Shown here: in pieces, positions 34,137 to 46,412 of the stretch
How the letters are laid out: each line of letters begins with the position of its first letter
How positions within the stretch are numbered: the first letter of the stretch is position 1
Origin: Cucumis sativus
Lineage: Eukaryota > Streptophyta > Magnoliopsida > Cucurbitales > Cucurbitaceae
Reading direction: 5' to 3'
NCBI RefSeq assembly: GCF_000004075.3
Contig: NC_026660.2
Span: 12,028,001 to 12,092,000, forward strand
Length of the DNA: 64,000 bases
Program-made: the position numbers and the translations under genes
The notes under the pieces: generated by a model
Seen by the model: the letters and a program-made list of their open reading frames with translations, nothing else
What the model was told of the DNA's origin: nothing
The model's database searches: none

Positions 34137-35827
34137 TATAGGATTGTAGTAGGGTTGTCTTGCTTTATGATAAATCATGTCCTGTAAATTTGTATGCCTT
34201 AAATGTACAAACAATATGGGAGCAATGTAGAGTGTGAAGGTCTCCAAGAAGAGTGTGAAGGTCTCCAAGAAGAGTGTCATTAAATATGAGACCTTCCCAT
34301 GAAAACTTTCTATGAATATATAATATCTATGTTAGATTCTTCTGCCCTGTAGGGCATTGTATGGATGTACTCATGTACATTTTAATTATATGAAGTGATT
34401 GCAAAAATTGCAAAGTAAAATCAAGAATGGCCACAAGTTGGATTACCATCCGTTTTCAAGTTTGTTTTATTATTAACCCTACCTTTCTAACTATAGAAAT
34501 ATTATCGTATTTAGTTCAAAAAAATAGGCTCGATTTCCCACTTTAAATAGTATAAAAAAAACAAGTCAATTGATTTAAATATAGAACATTCGAAATGAAC
34601 ATTGGTATACTAGTAGTCAATAAGATCAATAGAATAAAATACTTGAAATGCAACACCATCAATAATTATTACAAACTTCAAATATTATTTTTTAACTTCT
34701 TCAATCACCGTTGATAGATTTCGTTGATTTGATTAAAATCTTATATCAAATCACGTCAAATTATTTCTTATGGTTAGAACCAAATATTTTTGGCTTGCAA
34801 GAACTATCAAGTGAATTAAAAACTTCACTACAGACGTTTTATAAACAAAATTTCAAAAATATCTGTTTTTCCATATGGTTTATATACCATTTATATATCA
34901 GCCCCATCAAAATTCTAATAATTCATGTCAATATTTTCAACACCCTATGTCTACAAGGCTTTAACTATCCAAAATGAGCTTCCCTAATTCCCTCCTGCAG
35001 TTATTCTGTACAAGAGAACACAAACACTAAGCTCTCTAAACCGCAAACCACAAAAAAATACTTCCAAACCACAATGGGTTTATATTGTTTCACAAAAATT
35101 CCAAACCGCAAAATAATTCTAGGATGCGGGTTATGCACGTGGGCGATTGTCGTGGTCGTGCTCAATATATAACATAATGGAGTCTCAATCAACAACTGAT
35201 CAACTTTTTTCTTCGCCTGTAATACTTCAAATAATCATGAGTATTCTCTTGGAGACGTTTGAAGTCTCCGGCTGAGCAAGTGGGAAGTTGTTCAATGTGG
35301 CTTGTTGAATTGTTTTGAAGATGGTTCTTTAGATTACCCTAAGAACATGAACAATTAACAAAATGTTTTTCCTACAAAGATGTATGAGACAAGAAAGGTA
35401 GGGTGGGATTGGTTAAGGTAGAACGATGAAATTACCAAGTTAATCACCAAACTGGGGCTGTTGTTAGTCGCTGCGATTCTGTAAAAAAATAAATGCAAAA
35501 TAGGGTCATAGAAAGCAGATTTGAAGAAACTAGTGTGAAATATAAATGTTCGAAGCAGAAAAAGTTTCTCAAGCAAATTCAACAAAAACCAAAAAACTGT
35601 AACATAAAAAACAACGTTAAAAATGTAAAATCAGACAATAATTTAGCATGTAAAAGTGATTTAAACCATTTCAAAATCAATCTCATGTAAAAGTGATTTA
35701 AACTTTCAAAATCACTCTCTAACATGTCTTAATTGATATTATAAAGGCAATCGGACTTTTTTTTTTATCAAATACCAGTGCTCAGTCAATCACATCAAAT
35801 TACATAGTTGTTCAACGATGATTGCCC
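34137..35827. other. Intergenic between convergent genes
   Basis: Contains the asparagine synthetase 3' UTR, including a 21-bp unit repeated 2.4 times at 34229-34279, then AT-rich DNA without a supported frame. The window near 35200-35345 is less AT-rich but matches nothing recognised. Confidence 0.5.
34229..34279 (+). repeat. 21-bp tandem repeat in the ASN 3' UTR
   Basis: The unit AGAGTGTGAAGGTCTCCAAGA occurs at 34229 and 34250 and as a 9-bp partial at 34271, about 95 bases after the stop codon, so it is probably transcribed in the 3' UTR. Copies are identical. Confidence 0.85.
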
Positions 35828-38800
35828 TTATGTTGGAGATGGAACACTTATTTTACTAATGATAAATTCAATTAAAATTGAGGGCAAGACATACTCTTGT
35901 TCTTTCAAAATACTGTTCTCAGTATGTGCTGTTGGATTAAGTTTGGTTATCACACTGGATCCGCAAATATTATCAGAGCTATTGCTATTTTTGTTGACAG
36001 CATCATGAAGCTCAGACTTCCCTGCCAAAATTGAGATAGAGATCTGACATTATAATCAAGCATGGTTTATACATACACTTCACTTAAAATAAGCCTATGA
36101 TAAATTGCCTGATAATGAGCTAGGCACAACTGTATTCTTCAGCAAGAATTTCTGGCACATTACAGTTTCCTGGAAATTCAGGAAAGTATAATTAAGAAAC
36201 TCTGATCTCTCGGAATCAGTCATCTTTGAAAATCCAAATGAAGTAGTCCATGCCTTGAGCACGCTTGGAACAGCTGGCAAGACCAGCCTCTGAACTCCCA
36301 GTCCTCTCAGCCTCTGGAAATACATGTCAAATACATGAGAAATATCATAATTTTCGAGCACAAGAAGCGAATAAACACCAACTTGGTGATATCATGCTTC
36401 TACAAATTACAAAAAAGATGGCAGTAATTATCAGCCATTGACTAAAGTCAAGTACATCCTCAAGACATTTGGGAAAAGAGGGGCTACGGAGTTGCGAGAG
36501 AAGAGGTTAAACAAAAAAGAAAGGAAATGAAGGAAAACATATGAATGTAAGAGTGCAATTACCTCTTCAAGCTCATTCATCAAAATGTGACACATGCCAA
36601 GTCGGCGATACTGAAAACGAGTGCCAACAAGTGGTACTTCTGCCACCTTCTCTCCATAGACCCTAGGGTAGTGCCCCCACATTAGAATAGCAATAGGGAA
36701 TAGGGATAATAAAAAGTGAAAAGCATCTCAAAGGAATGTTTAAATACCATGTCTCACTACAACCGAGATATATACTGCTTACCTTATAGCAGCGACAGCA
36801 ATTAATTCTTCATTTCTTTCTAAAAGCACGGTATAGAAGCCTTGAAAGTTCAACCGCTTAAGCTCTGACCTGCCAAGTCATAGCAACAAAATCAGTTGGA
36901 CGTTGCAAAGTACTCATAGCTGTGATCATGAAAGCATCTATTTCCACAATTGTCCTGTACTCTTCTGATCAATACCAGTCTTCATCCTGAAAATTCTCAT
37001 TCCAATTTCAAGATTCTCAAATTTAAAGATCGTATAGAACAAGCACAGATATCCTATCTATATTTTCTTGTATATTTTATAAGAAGAAAAAAAGAAATAA
37101 GGCCTAAAGGGAGTTGCCAATATCAGGCGGCATATATTAAGAGGAAGCAAAATCAATGTAAAATAAATCTATTAACTAGAAGTACTTCTCACCTTCTACT
37201 AAAAATGACATCCTCTACAATGTCTCTCCTTGTGTGTTGTTCCCTAACAGGTTCAAAACATTCATGCATCACACGGAGAGCAACATTGAGCTTGCTCTGA
37301 TTTTCTGTTAAGGTCTCGAGGTGAGGAGGATTGAAATAATTAGTATCAGAAGATGGGGACTTCAGAAGTGACCAGGTTAGATTGTCACCACCCACTGGAA
37401 TTGATTTTCCCAATAGCTTTTGAAGACCCCAGTATATCTGGGGACCAAGACAAGAAAGCATAAGAATAGTTACTATATGATTTCCATAATGTTATTTACA
37501 CTTAACACAGAAATAATTGCCTACCAATTCTTGATGGAATCAGATTGTGCAGGTAAAGTGTATGAAAAACAGTAAATTCCATAAACTCAAATCATCTAGG
37601 TTTCCATAGTTCTATTAAAAGCAGCCACCCATTGTTAATTCTCACTTCTCAGAACCTCATTCCTCTAATAACCATAATTACTGAAATCAATATATTATAC
37701 ATTTTAGTTAGAAAACTGGAGTGTCGATTTAATCTTACTTTATTTTATCTTAGACTTCGTTAATCTGCTGTTTAGTATCGAATTGCTCTTTCCCTCATTT
37801 TGACCATGTTTAGGAGACCTAAGACAATATCCGGCCCAAAATTTAAGAAAACACTGAATATAGTTTGGTAAGAGCTAAGTTTATTTGCACATATTAGAAT
37901 ACTATCTTCCCTTAATGCAGTTGCAAGCTCTTTCTCCATCATGGATGAGGCCAAGGATAATCGATACTTAAATGAGAAGTCGGAGCCCTAAATATTTTTG
38001 TGACATCATAGACATCAGTTCTCAGTTACCCTAATAAAATACATGGAGTAGTAAGCTCGTGATGGTTCAACTCTTTAAATAAGTAAATAAGGACGACCAA
38101 GGGGTAAAACCCACCTGTTTACAATGTTTGTTACAAAACCAATGAGGTTTAGAACAGCTTCCAAATTTTTTGGTCCCCCGTAGGCATTGAACGTGATCTG
38201 CACAAGAGAACTATCCAAGCATTAACAGACAATGTCGTTATTCTTAAAAAAATATTCATGATCTTATATTATGAAGGACCTTTTAGATGAAGTACCTACA
38301 TTTACATTCACACTGATAACAAGTGAGGAAAGGGCCATCAACAATATTGGCGTGTTCACTCAATTTGTTCTGGCCACAAATGCCACAACAACATGATGGA
38401 CAAAACCAATCACCTTCTGGAACATCCTAAAATAGTCCACAGTCAACTAATCACAAATTCCTAATATATTGAACCAAGAAACTAGGAAGAGGTATATCTA
38501 CCTTTAAACCAAGGCAGCTTTGGTGAAACGATGATGGACACTGATCGCATAAAATTAATGTGCCTCCAAAGTGACAAATTGAACAGATATAGTCATTTTC
38601 ATCTTTAGAATAGTCACCTTTTCCACAAGTAGAAGCTTGGTTTTTAAAGCTCCTGGTCTTTTTATTCCAAAGTATCTGGCAGTCTAACAAGGATTTTCCA
38701 TCTTCCAGCAGTATATGTGCAGCTGACCGAGATGAAGTACCACTAACGTGGATTTCAAAACCATTGATTGTATATAGCTTATTACAGCAGCAGCATTTGA

Positions 38801-41604
38801 TCCCATTACGAGATATCCTTCCTTCAGCCATTGGTTGCCGACTCTTCCCTTTACAGTAATAAACTTTTTCCCTTGGCAACACCATATTGTTATCTATCAA
38901 CCAGGAGAGTACTGTTCTAGGATTGTGGTGTGAAGGACCTGGCGTGACCACCTCATGCACTCTTTTGCTTGAGCGTGACACATGAATTGACCTCCTAGGC
39001 TCCATGTCATCTGAAAATTTATTAATACCTGCAGATACTCTTCCCCTGTACAGTTTTTGCTTAACTGCTTCAGGAGTCCTTATGCGCCTCAAATACTTTT
39101 TGCATACAGTCTGGATGCCAGATTCACATGCTTTACCATCTAAATTATGTTGGCTTTGTGGTAAGTGAGATGAAAAATCAAATTCATTAGTCATGCTCCT
39201 GAGTTTTTCACACCTTTGAAATTTATCAGGACTAAATTCCATGAGGCTTTTGGATGAAGATATTCCAGGAGACTTTCCAAAAAATGTTCGAATTGAATCT
39301 GAAGGCATCGAGCATTCCTGTACGGATACATTACTAGGTGCAGAGCAAAATTTATTGCTCACTAACTGGACCTCGGCCTTCTGTATTAAAAACATATTTT
39401 CCATAGTTCTACCAGGAGAGTCTGTACTTTTGTAGACACCCACTTCATCTAAACAGATTTTGCAGGCTGTTGAAAGTGAGGTACAAGTTCTTCCTAGTGG
39501 TGAAGTGTAGTTCCATCTTTGCCTGTTTCCCTTGCCTTTTTGGCTGACAAGCATACCCCATCCCAAAGATAATAGATGCCTCCTTGCTTCTGATTGCATT
39601 TTAACCACACCCTTCTCTCCACTACTGCCTAACTGACTCGTGTTATAGTAGTCTATGACAGCTTTATGCAAAAGTTCAGGTTGTCCTAAAGCGACACCAG
39701 AACCATCAAGAGTAGTCGGAAAGCAATTGTTGGGACTTAAACTCCTTTCTCCCCGCTCAAGACGAGATGAGAGTGTCATATTGCCTGAGCCTTGCATGAT
39801 TCTCGTTTCATTTTTGGAAACAGGTGAGGGGGTCTCAACGGAGAGTTCTTCCAAGATCTTGCACACCTGGAGAAGAGAATAGAAACACTTTCCACTGGGT
39901 GAGGTATATTTAAAAGTAGGCTTATCTTTCCTGCACTCTATTTTCCAGCCATGATACAAAAGATGCTTTTTAACATTTTCAACCAAAGCTTGTGTAGGCT
40001 TTTCTTTACCCAAAAGAGAATATTTTGTAACAGCATCAGGGCACGATACAGCATCAAGAGGAGTTGTAGCACTAAGAGTTTCCCACTTAAAGAGACTTCC
40101 ACGCCCAGAACATTTCAGCTGTTTTTTTACATTTTTATCCTTGATAATTGGAAGTTGCTGACGGCTAATGGAACCACTAGCACCAGAAAGTACCTCAGCG
40201 TCAGAAGCTTTAGATGATGATCCTTTAGGCAGCATAGATAATGCTTCATCGTAGCAAGATAAATCTAGATGATTTGAGGTTTTCATTTTGGTATCATCAT
40301 CCAGTTGAGATTTTCCTAGAGCTAGATGAAAATTAATAGAACTTGGGCCACAATCCAGCAACTCTGCATCCAAACTATCAAGTGTGTGCACTTCTTCCAT
40401 TACCAAATCAGGGGCATCAAATGCATTTTCCTGATTGAAATCAGTCCTAATCATTGTATTGCCTTTTTCAGATTCCCCTGTAATTGCAAGTGCATCAACG
40501 TTAACAATATCAATTGAAGAATCACCTAACTCACATCCTACACTGGAGGAACTTTCTAAAACCCGAAGCATTTCCTTTAGAGTAACATCTACATTTTCTT
40601 TAATAACCTCCATCACCAACTCCTTCCACAAGTCATTCATGGGAGAAGTCCACTCTCTAATCTTCATGAAATCTACTTTTCCCCGTACTTCATACCATAT
40701 TTGCTTCAAAGAAACAGGAAGATAGGATTCTTGCTCACATTGGTCAATAAACTCAAGAAACGACCAAGTCCCACGTCTCTGCCAATTCCCAGTAACCTCA
40801 TCCCAATCCTGAGTAATACGCATTGTTTCAATTCCAACAGTCAACTCATCTCCCAAATCTGGAAATAAAACTTTCCTCTCTTCAGACCCATCTTCGTGAT
40901 CAAAAATAACACCTTCCCACCAAGCGTCCTGGTAATTCACATCAACGCACAATCCATAAAGCAAATCCCACTTTCTAAAATCAAGTGCAGAGGGTATTGG
41001 CCGTATATTCCCTCGAACATACGCATTCCCACAGAAGAAATTAACATCGTCTAAACTAGACGAAACGGAAATAGTATCAACAAGAAAACCAGAACCATCA
41101 TCCCGAAGAAGATGATCATACTTCACGAGACGAACTCCATTATCACACGCAACAACAACCCCGCCATGCCAAGAACCCAGAAACCCGTCTTCCAAACTCC
41201 TCACCTGCCATAAATCAGGTTCATAATGTAACAAATTCATAAACAAAGAAAAATCCTCAATCTCTTTCACAAAAAAGAAAAGAAAAGAAAAAGCACTACA
41301 TATATAATATAAAACCCAAAGAAAAAAGAAAAAAGAAAAAATATATATATCGTTACCCTGAAAACTTATGAAATAAAGTTCGAAAAAGACAAACAAACAA
41401 AAAAGGGAATGCGTCGAATACAGCAATAAACTACTCTCAAAAAGTACCCTTCATTACGAAGACTTAAAACATTAAAAAAAAAAGAAAAAAAAAAAAGAGG
41501 CTAAAACGAAATCACATTACCTCAACTTTTTCATCAACCACAAGCCTTCTTTCAGTTCTCCGTATCCGTTTCCTCTTCCTCCCCGTACCCTGCAGAACCG
41601 CCAT
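35828..41604 (-). CDS. IDM1-like histone acetyltransferase: Agenet, PHD and GNAT domains
   Basis: Nuclear chromatin protein of the INCREASED DNA METHYLATION 1 / PHD-acetyltransferase type. IDM1 reads histone and methyl-DNA marks and acetylates H3 to recruit active demethylation. Exons: 41604-41521, 41204-38502, 38426-38300, 38197-38115, 37437-37193, 36869-36783, 36662-36563, 36313-36109 and 36021-35828. The first eight alone can end at TAG 36097-36095 (1215 residues). The ninth, reached by a GC-AG intron, gives 1275. Order: basic N-terminus with KRKRIRR, Agenet/Tudor-like region (about 30-155), two related tryptophan/glycine-containing blocks of DUF7028 type (mid-protein), a TPL-binding-like cysteine segment (IKCCCCNKLY), PHD finger (ICSICHFGGTLILCDQCPS, about 895-945) with an extended Cys/His module, and GNAT fold with the acetyl-CoA loop region RFQYRRLGMC. 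The ATG at 41604 precedes KRKR and splices in phase; the methionine-rich read-through at 41426 is intronic. Which C-terminus is used is uncertain. Confidence 0.88.
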
Positions 41605-42537
41605 TGAAACGGAAAGTAGAGAAACAGAAGAACGAGTGAAACGCCAACGACTCAAGGAGAGTAAGTCGAAAGAATCAAAGGGAAGAAAAGAAAAAGGGAG
41701 AGAAAAATCATAATGAAAAAAGAAAAAAAAAAAAAAAGTTGGTTTGTTTGGAAGAGGAACCGTTCTTACTCTTTAATCTCTGATGCTTTGTCACCAAGGT
41801 AGCAACGGAGATCAAGACTAGGAAGGATCGTACGTGGTGGAGTACAGGGTAAGGAATGTAATTTGATTGGTCCACGTTGTTATTTGTCGAAGGTGATTGG
41901 TCCAGGGTGTTATTTGGTTTACGTGGCAGGTGCGTATCTGGTGGGGCCTCGGTTTGTAATCCCTGCCATGCAGTTTCAGAAAGGGAATTCGAAAAGTGCG
42001 TGATCTGTTGTGGAGAGAGCAAGATAGTTAATGTGAATCTCCATATTTGGGGATTGAAATTTTTTATGGGATTTGGAAACGATCTTTTCATTCATGAAAT
42101 TTAAATAATTTCCAATATCCTTAATAATGACCATAACCAAAGTCTCATTCTTTCTTGGAATCTCATTCTTTTGATTTTCAGAATGTTTCATTGGAATGTT
42201 TCATTGGAATGTTTCCTATATCTCCTCTTCTCTTATGAATAAGGATTCAATAGCTTTCATATCCACATCTAACTACCTCTACCCATAAATAGCAAATATA
42301 TATATATAGCAAAGTTTGAAATTTTATTTTAAAAAATACCAAATTTTTTAACTTTAAGGACACTCCACTATATTTTAAACACTTACCAATGAAGTTAATG
42401 AAATTACATATTGAAAGCTAATACCCCATGCAACCAAATATCACCTTTCACTCTTCTTCATTCTCAATCTCTACTATCTTCACACTTCAATCAACACCTC
42501 TCCTACATCTCTAAACACAAAAAATATGACGGTTGAC

Positions 42538-43276
42538 ATGTGATTTGATGCAATGTGGTTCAATCTCGGAGCACGTGATATTCTTGAAGTTGGAGTATTG
42601 GAAGAAAGCGATTTCTAATAACTCATCTACTTATAGAGTTCTCTTTGTGAGTTTTATGAACTTGAGTCTAGTTTGTCTATGCACCAGACACATGACCTCA
42701 ACTACATGAATTTGAGTCCTATTTAGTCTTTGGACTCAAATAAGATTACTTTTTTTTTTTTTGCACAATTCAATTTGGAACTAATTAAAAAATTGATTGT
42801 CTCAAATTAAAATTGAAAAATCAATTTTGATAATACCACATGTTTTTATCATAACCATTTCATTAAATTAATTATTTTCATTCAATTAAATATTATTTAC
42901 TTTGACTAAGTTCAATTGAGTCCAAAAATAAACTTAATTGAGCCCAAATGGTAAATATGACCCAAATTCATGTAGTTTAGTCCATGAGTCTGACCAACCA
43001 GACATAAACTCATAAACCACACCCAAGAACTCTATAAATAAAAGGGTTCTCCTTAGTAAATGTTGAAAATTTTGAATTCTTCAAGAGTTAGAAAACTCCC
43101 TAACCAATAAAGTCAAGTCGACCATGAAGTTACTTTAAAATACAAGCTTTCTTCCAAGAGAGAATCAGAGATCAGACCATGAAGTTACTTTAAAATACAA
43201 GCTTTCTTCCAAGAGAGAATCATAGATCAAATTTTAGAGATCGAACTACATCGCATCAAATCATCAAAAATACAAC
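42538..43276. repeat. Large diverged inverted repeat (head-to-head LTR fragments or foldback element)
   Basis: The left arm (about 42538-42750) and the complement of the right arm (about 42930-43276) share, in the same order, TGATTTGATGC-ATGT-GTTC-ATCTC, TTGGAAGAAAGC, TTATAGAGTTCT, ACTACATGAATTTG and a GG-CTCAA-TAAG block. The right arm is longer because of inserted sequence and a 55-bp tandem duplication. Outside the right arm, the complement carries TGTTAGCACGAG, which resembles an LTR start, so two LTR pieces facing each other are one reading. A foldback element is the other. No TSD was identified. Confidence 0.65.
43120..43229. repeat. 55-bp tandem duplication inside the inverted-repeat arm
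   Basis: GACCATGAAGTTACTTTAAA begins at 43120 and again at 43175. Copies 43120-43174 and 43175-43229 differ at only one or two bases (CAGAG versus CATAG). Confidence 0.9.
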
Positions 43277-44055
43277 ATGAACTCAAGTTTAACACCACAA
43301 ATCAAATTTCTATGAAAATCTCGTGCTAACAATGTCAATTTTTCCAAATTCAATTATTTATATTTTTAATCATTAATTTAGTAAATGATGTGGCAATTTG
43401 TGATTGGTCTACAAACTTTTCAAATGTCCCTGGCGAATGTTCCTTTTTCCTTTTTCGAGATACACTTATATGAGTGAATGCAAATCTCGAAAAGATAAAT
43501 TTGAAGTCAAAATACAAGCATTTTTTTTTTTTGCTCAATTCAACATATCAAACTAATCAAACTATGAATTTAGTAAGATTCAAATTTGAAATAAGGGTTG
43601 GAATAGGGCCAAACCTGAATTAATTTGAAAAAATGTTCGAAGATTTTCTTCGCAATTTAATTTGATTTGAGAATAAAAAATTGAAATTAATTTTAAATAA
43701 AATAAAATTTGAAACATAGTCAAAATTTTAATTTGAAATAAGATGAAGTTTCTACCGCACCTTAATTTGTATCCACAATAGTTTGGAATGACAAATTTTA
43801 ATTTGAGATAAAAATAGGCCTTCAATTTTGAGATTGAATTTACAACTTCGAATAATACAAATCCGTTAAATAAAACATACAACTAAAAATATATTAAATA
43901 TAGATGCCATTAATAAATATATTAAACAAGTATTGAAAATACATATTTTCAAACTTGACTAAAAAATATATTAAAGATTTAAAAAAAAGTTATTTTTGAA
44001 ATCTTAATTAATTAAATACATGTATAAAAAATTGATATTTTTGGAATCTAACTAA

Positions 44056-44064
44056 GTGAAAACA
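44056..44064. repeat. Target-site duplication of MULE A
   Basis: GTGAAAACA at 44056-44064 recurs at 48822-48830, exactly abutting the other end of the element. A 9-bp duplication is the signature of Mutator-like transposition. Confidence 0.9.
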
Positions 44065-44149
44065 AGAATTTTTTTTAAAAATAATGTCTTTTGTAAAAGT
44101 ATTTACAAAAATAGGGTAGTTGGGAAAGTATTTTCAAAAATAGGTGACT

Positions 44150-44290
44150 GAAGTCGTGTACGGGGTACACGACTTCCACAAATCGATTTGGTGTCGTGGA
44201 CCGGGTTTACGATATCCGAGTGGAGTCGTGGACCCGACCCACGTTTTCTGACTGGAGTCGTGTACCGTACGGGGTACACGACTTCGCCTA
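44150..44290. repeat. Subterminal palindromes of MULE A
   Basis: A perfect palindrome with 12-bp arms GAAGTCGTGTAC / GTACACGACTTC and a GGG spacer lies at 44150-44176. A second, slightly longer-spaced copy ends at about 44286. One right arm alone survives near the 3' end (about 48678-48697). The same module is amplified in MULE B. Confidence 0.85.
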
Positions 44291-44867
44291 TTTTAAAAAC
44301 CCTAGAATTCCCTCATTCTGCCTTTATTCCAAATATTTTTTCCTTCCTCTCTAAATTTTTCCTCTTCCTCTTTCCTTTCCTCTTCCTTCATCTTTCCTTT
44401 CCTCTTCCTTCATATTTCCTCTTCCTTCATCTAGTTTTTTCTCTCTTCATCTTTCCTCTTTCTAACCCATTCTTCATCCCAACTTCATCTTTCCTTTCCC
44501 CCTCTTCATCTTTTCTCTTCCTATTTCATTCTCCCTTCCAACTTCAAATTTTCTCTTCCCCTCTTCTCTTTTCCTCTCATCCATTTTTCCTTTCAAATTT
44601 TCTCTTCCTCTCTTCACTTTTCCTCTTCTATTTCGTCATAAAGGTATGTTTTTCTATAAATCGTGGATGGGGTATACGATTTTGTTGTTAAAATTATTTT
44701 ATTTTATTATTATGTTGATAAAATAATTTATTTTTTGTTGTAGGCTTCTCCTATCTTCCATTGTCTCCCATCCTCCATTGTCTCATTCATCTTCACAAGG
44801 TATGTTTATTCTAACCCTAATTTTATTTAGATTTGTTATTTTATTTTCTTATTTTGTGGAAAAAAAT

Positions 44868-45200
44868 TGTTTGAATTTAGTTATGTTTTTTTGAATTTAG
44901 TTATGTGTTTGAATTTAGTTATGTGTTTGAATTTAGTTATGTGTTTGAATTTAGTTATGTGTTTGAATTTAGTTTTGTGTTTGAATTTAGTTTTGTGTTT
45001 GAATTTAGTTTTGTCTTTGAATTTAGTTTTGTCTTTGAATTTAGTTATGTCTTTGAATTTAGTTATGTCTTTGAATTTAGTTATGTCTTTGAATTTAGTT
45101 ATGTCTTTGAATTTAGTTATATCTTTGAATTTAGTTATATCTTTGAATTTAGTTATATCTTTTGAATTTTGTTATATTCCTTGAATTTTGTTATATTTTT
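44868..45200 (+). repeat. 18-bp minisatellite in MULE A
   Basis: Units of the form TTTGAATTTAGTTATGTG repeat about 16 times, with stepwise variants (TTATGTG, TTTTGTG, TTTTGTC, TTATGTC, TTATATC) grouped in blocks, as expected from local unit duplication. It is open in two frames only because the period is divisible by three. A shorter, degenerate version sits at the same place in MULE B (58058-58282). Confidence 0.9.
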
Positions 45201-45220
45201 TTTGAATTTTGTTATTTTTA

Positions 45221-46278
<1,058 letters not shown>

Positions 46279-46412
46279 ATAATAAAATAATAATCAATCC
46301 AAAAGTAAACCATATGTTACTGTGTACACTTTATTGTGTACACTACATTACTAATAAAATAAATAGATACATTAAACTGATGATCGTTTTTGTATTTAAC
46401 AGCTAATTAAAT

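Larger units (their letters stand above)
41605..44055. other. Intergenic with an inverted-repeat element
   Basis: Starts with the promoter side of the IDM1-like gene. Open frames at 41708-42191 overlap on both strands and lack domains. A 13-bp unit (GAATGTTTCATTG) repeats at 42181-42215. The rest is dominated by the inverted repeat at about 42538-43276 and then AT-rich DNA up to MULE A. Confidence 0.5.

Noticed and set aside
36900..37000. Frame MKTGIDQ on the minus strand as an extra IDM1-like exon
   Set aside because: It stops quickly in the required phase, while the exon at 36869-36783 continues the GNAT domain exactly. The segment lies in an intron.
39241..40725. Several plus-strand frames inside the IDM1-like gene
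   Set aside because: They are shadows of the 2.7-kb coding exon on the minus strand, with no independent domains.
44188..44691. 167-codon Phe/Ser/Leu-rich open frame in MULE A
   Set aside because: It is the translation of the CT-rich tract, which is stop-poor by composition; the matching tract in B is not open in the same way.
44867..45184. Open frames reading repeated LNLVM or FEFSYV units
   Set aside because: They come from the 18-bp minisatellite, whose period is divisible by three. Two overlapping frames are open at once, which points to repeat structure rather than protein.
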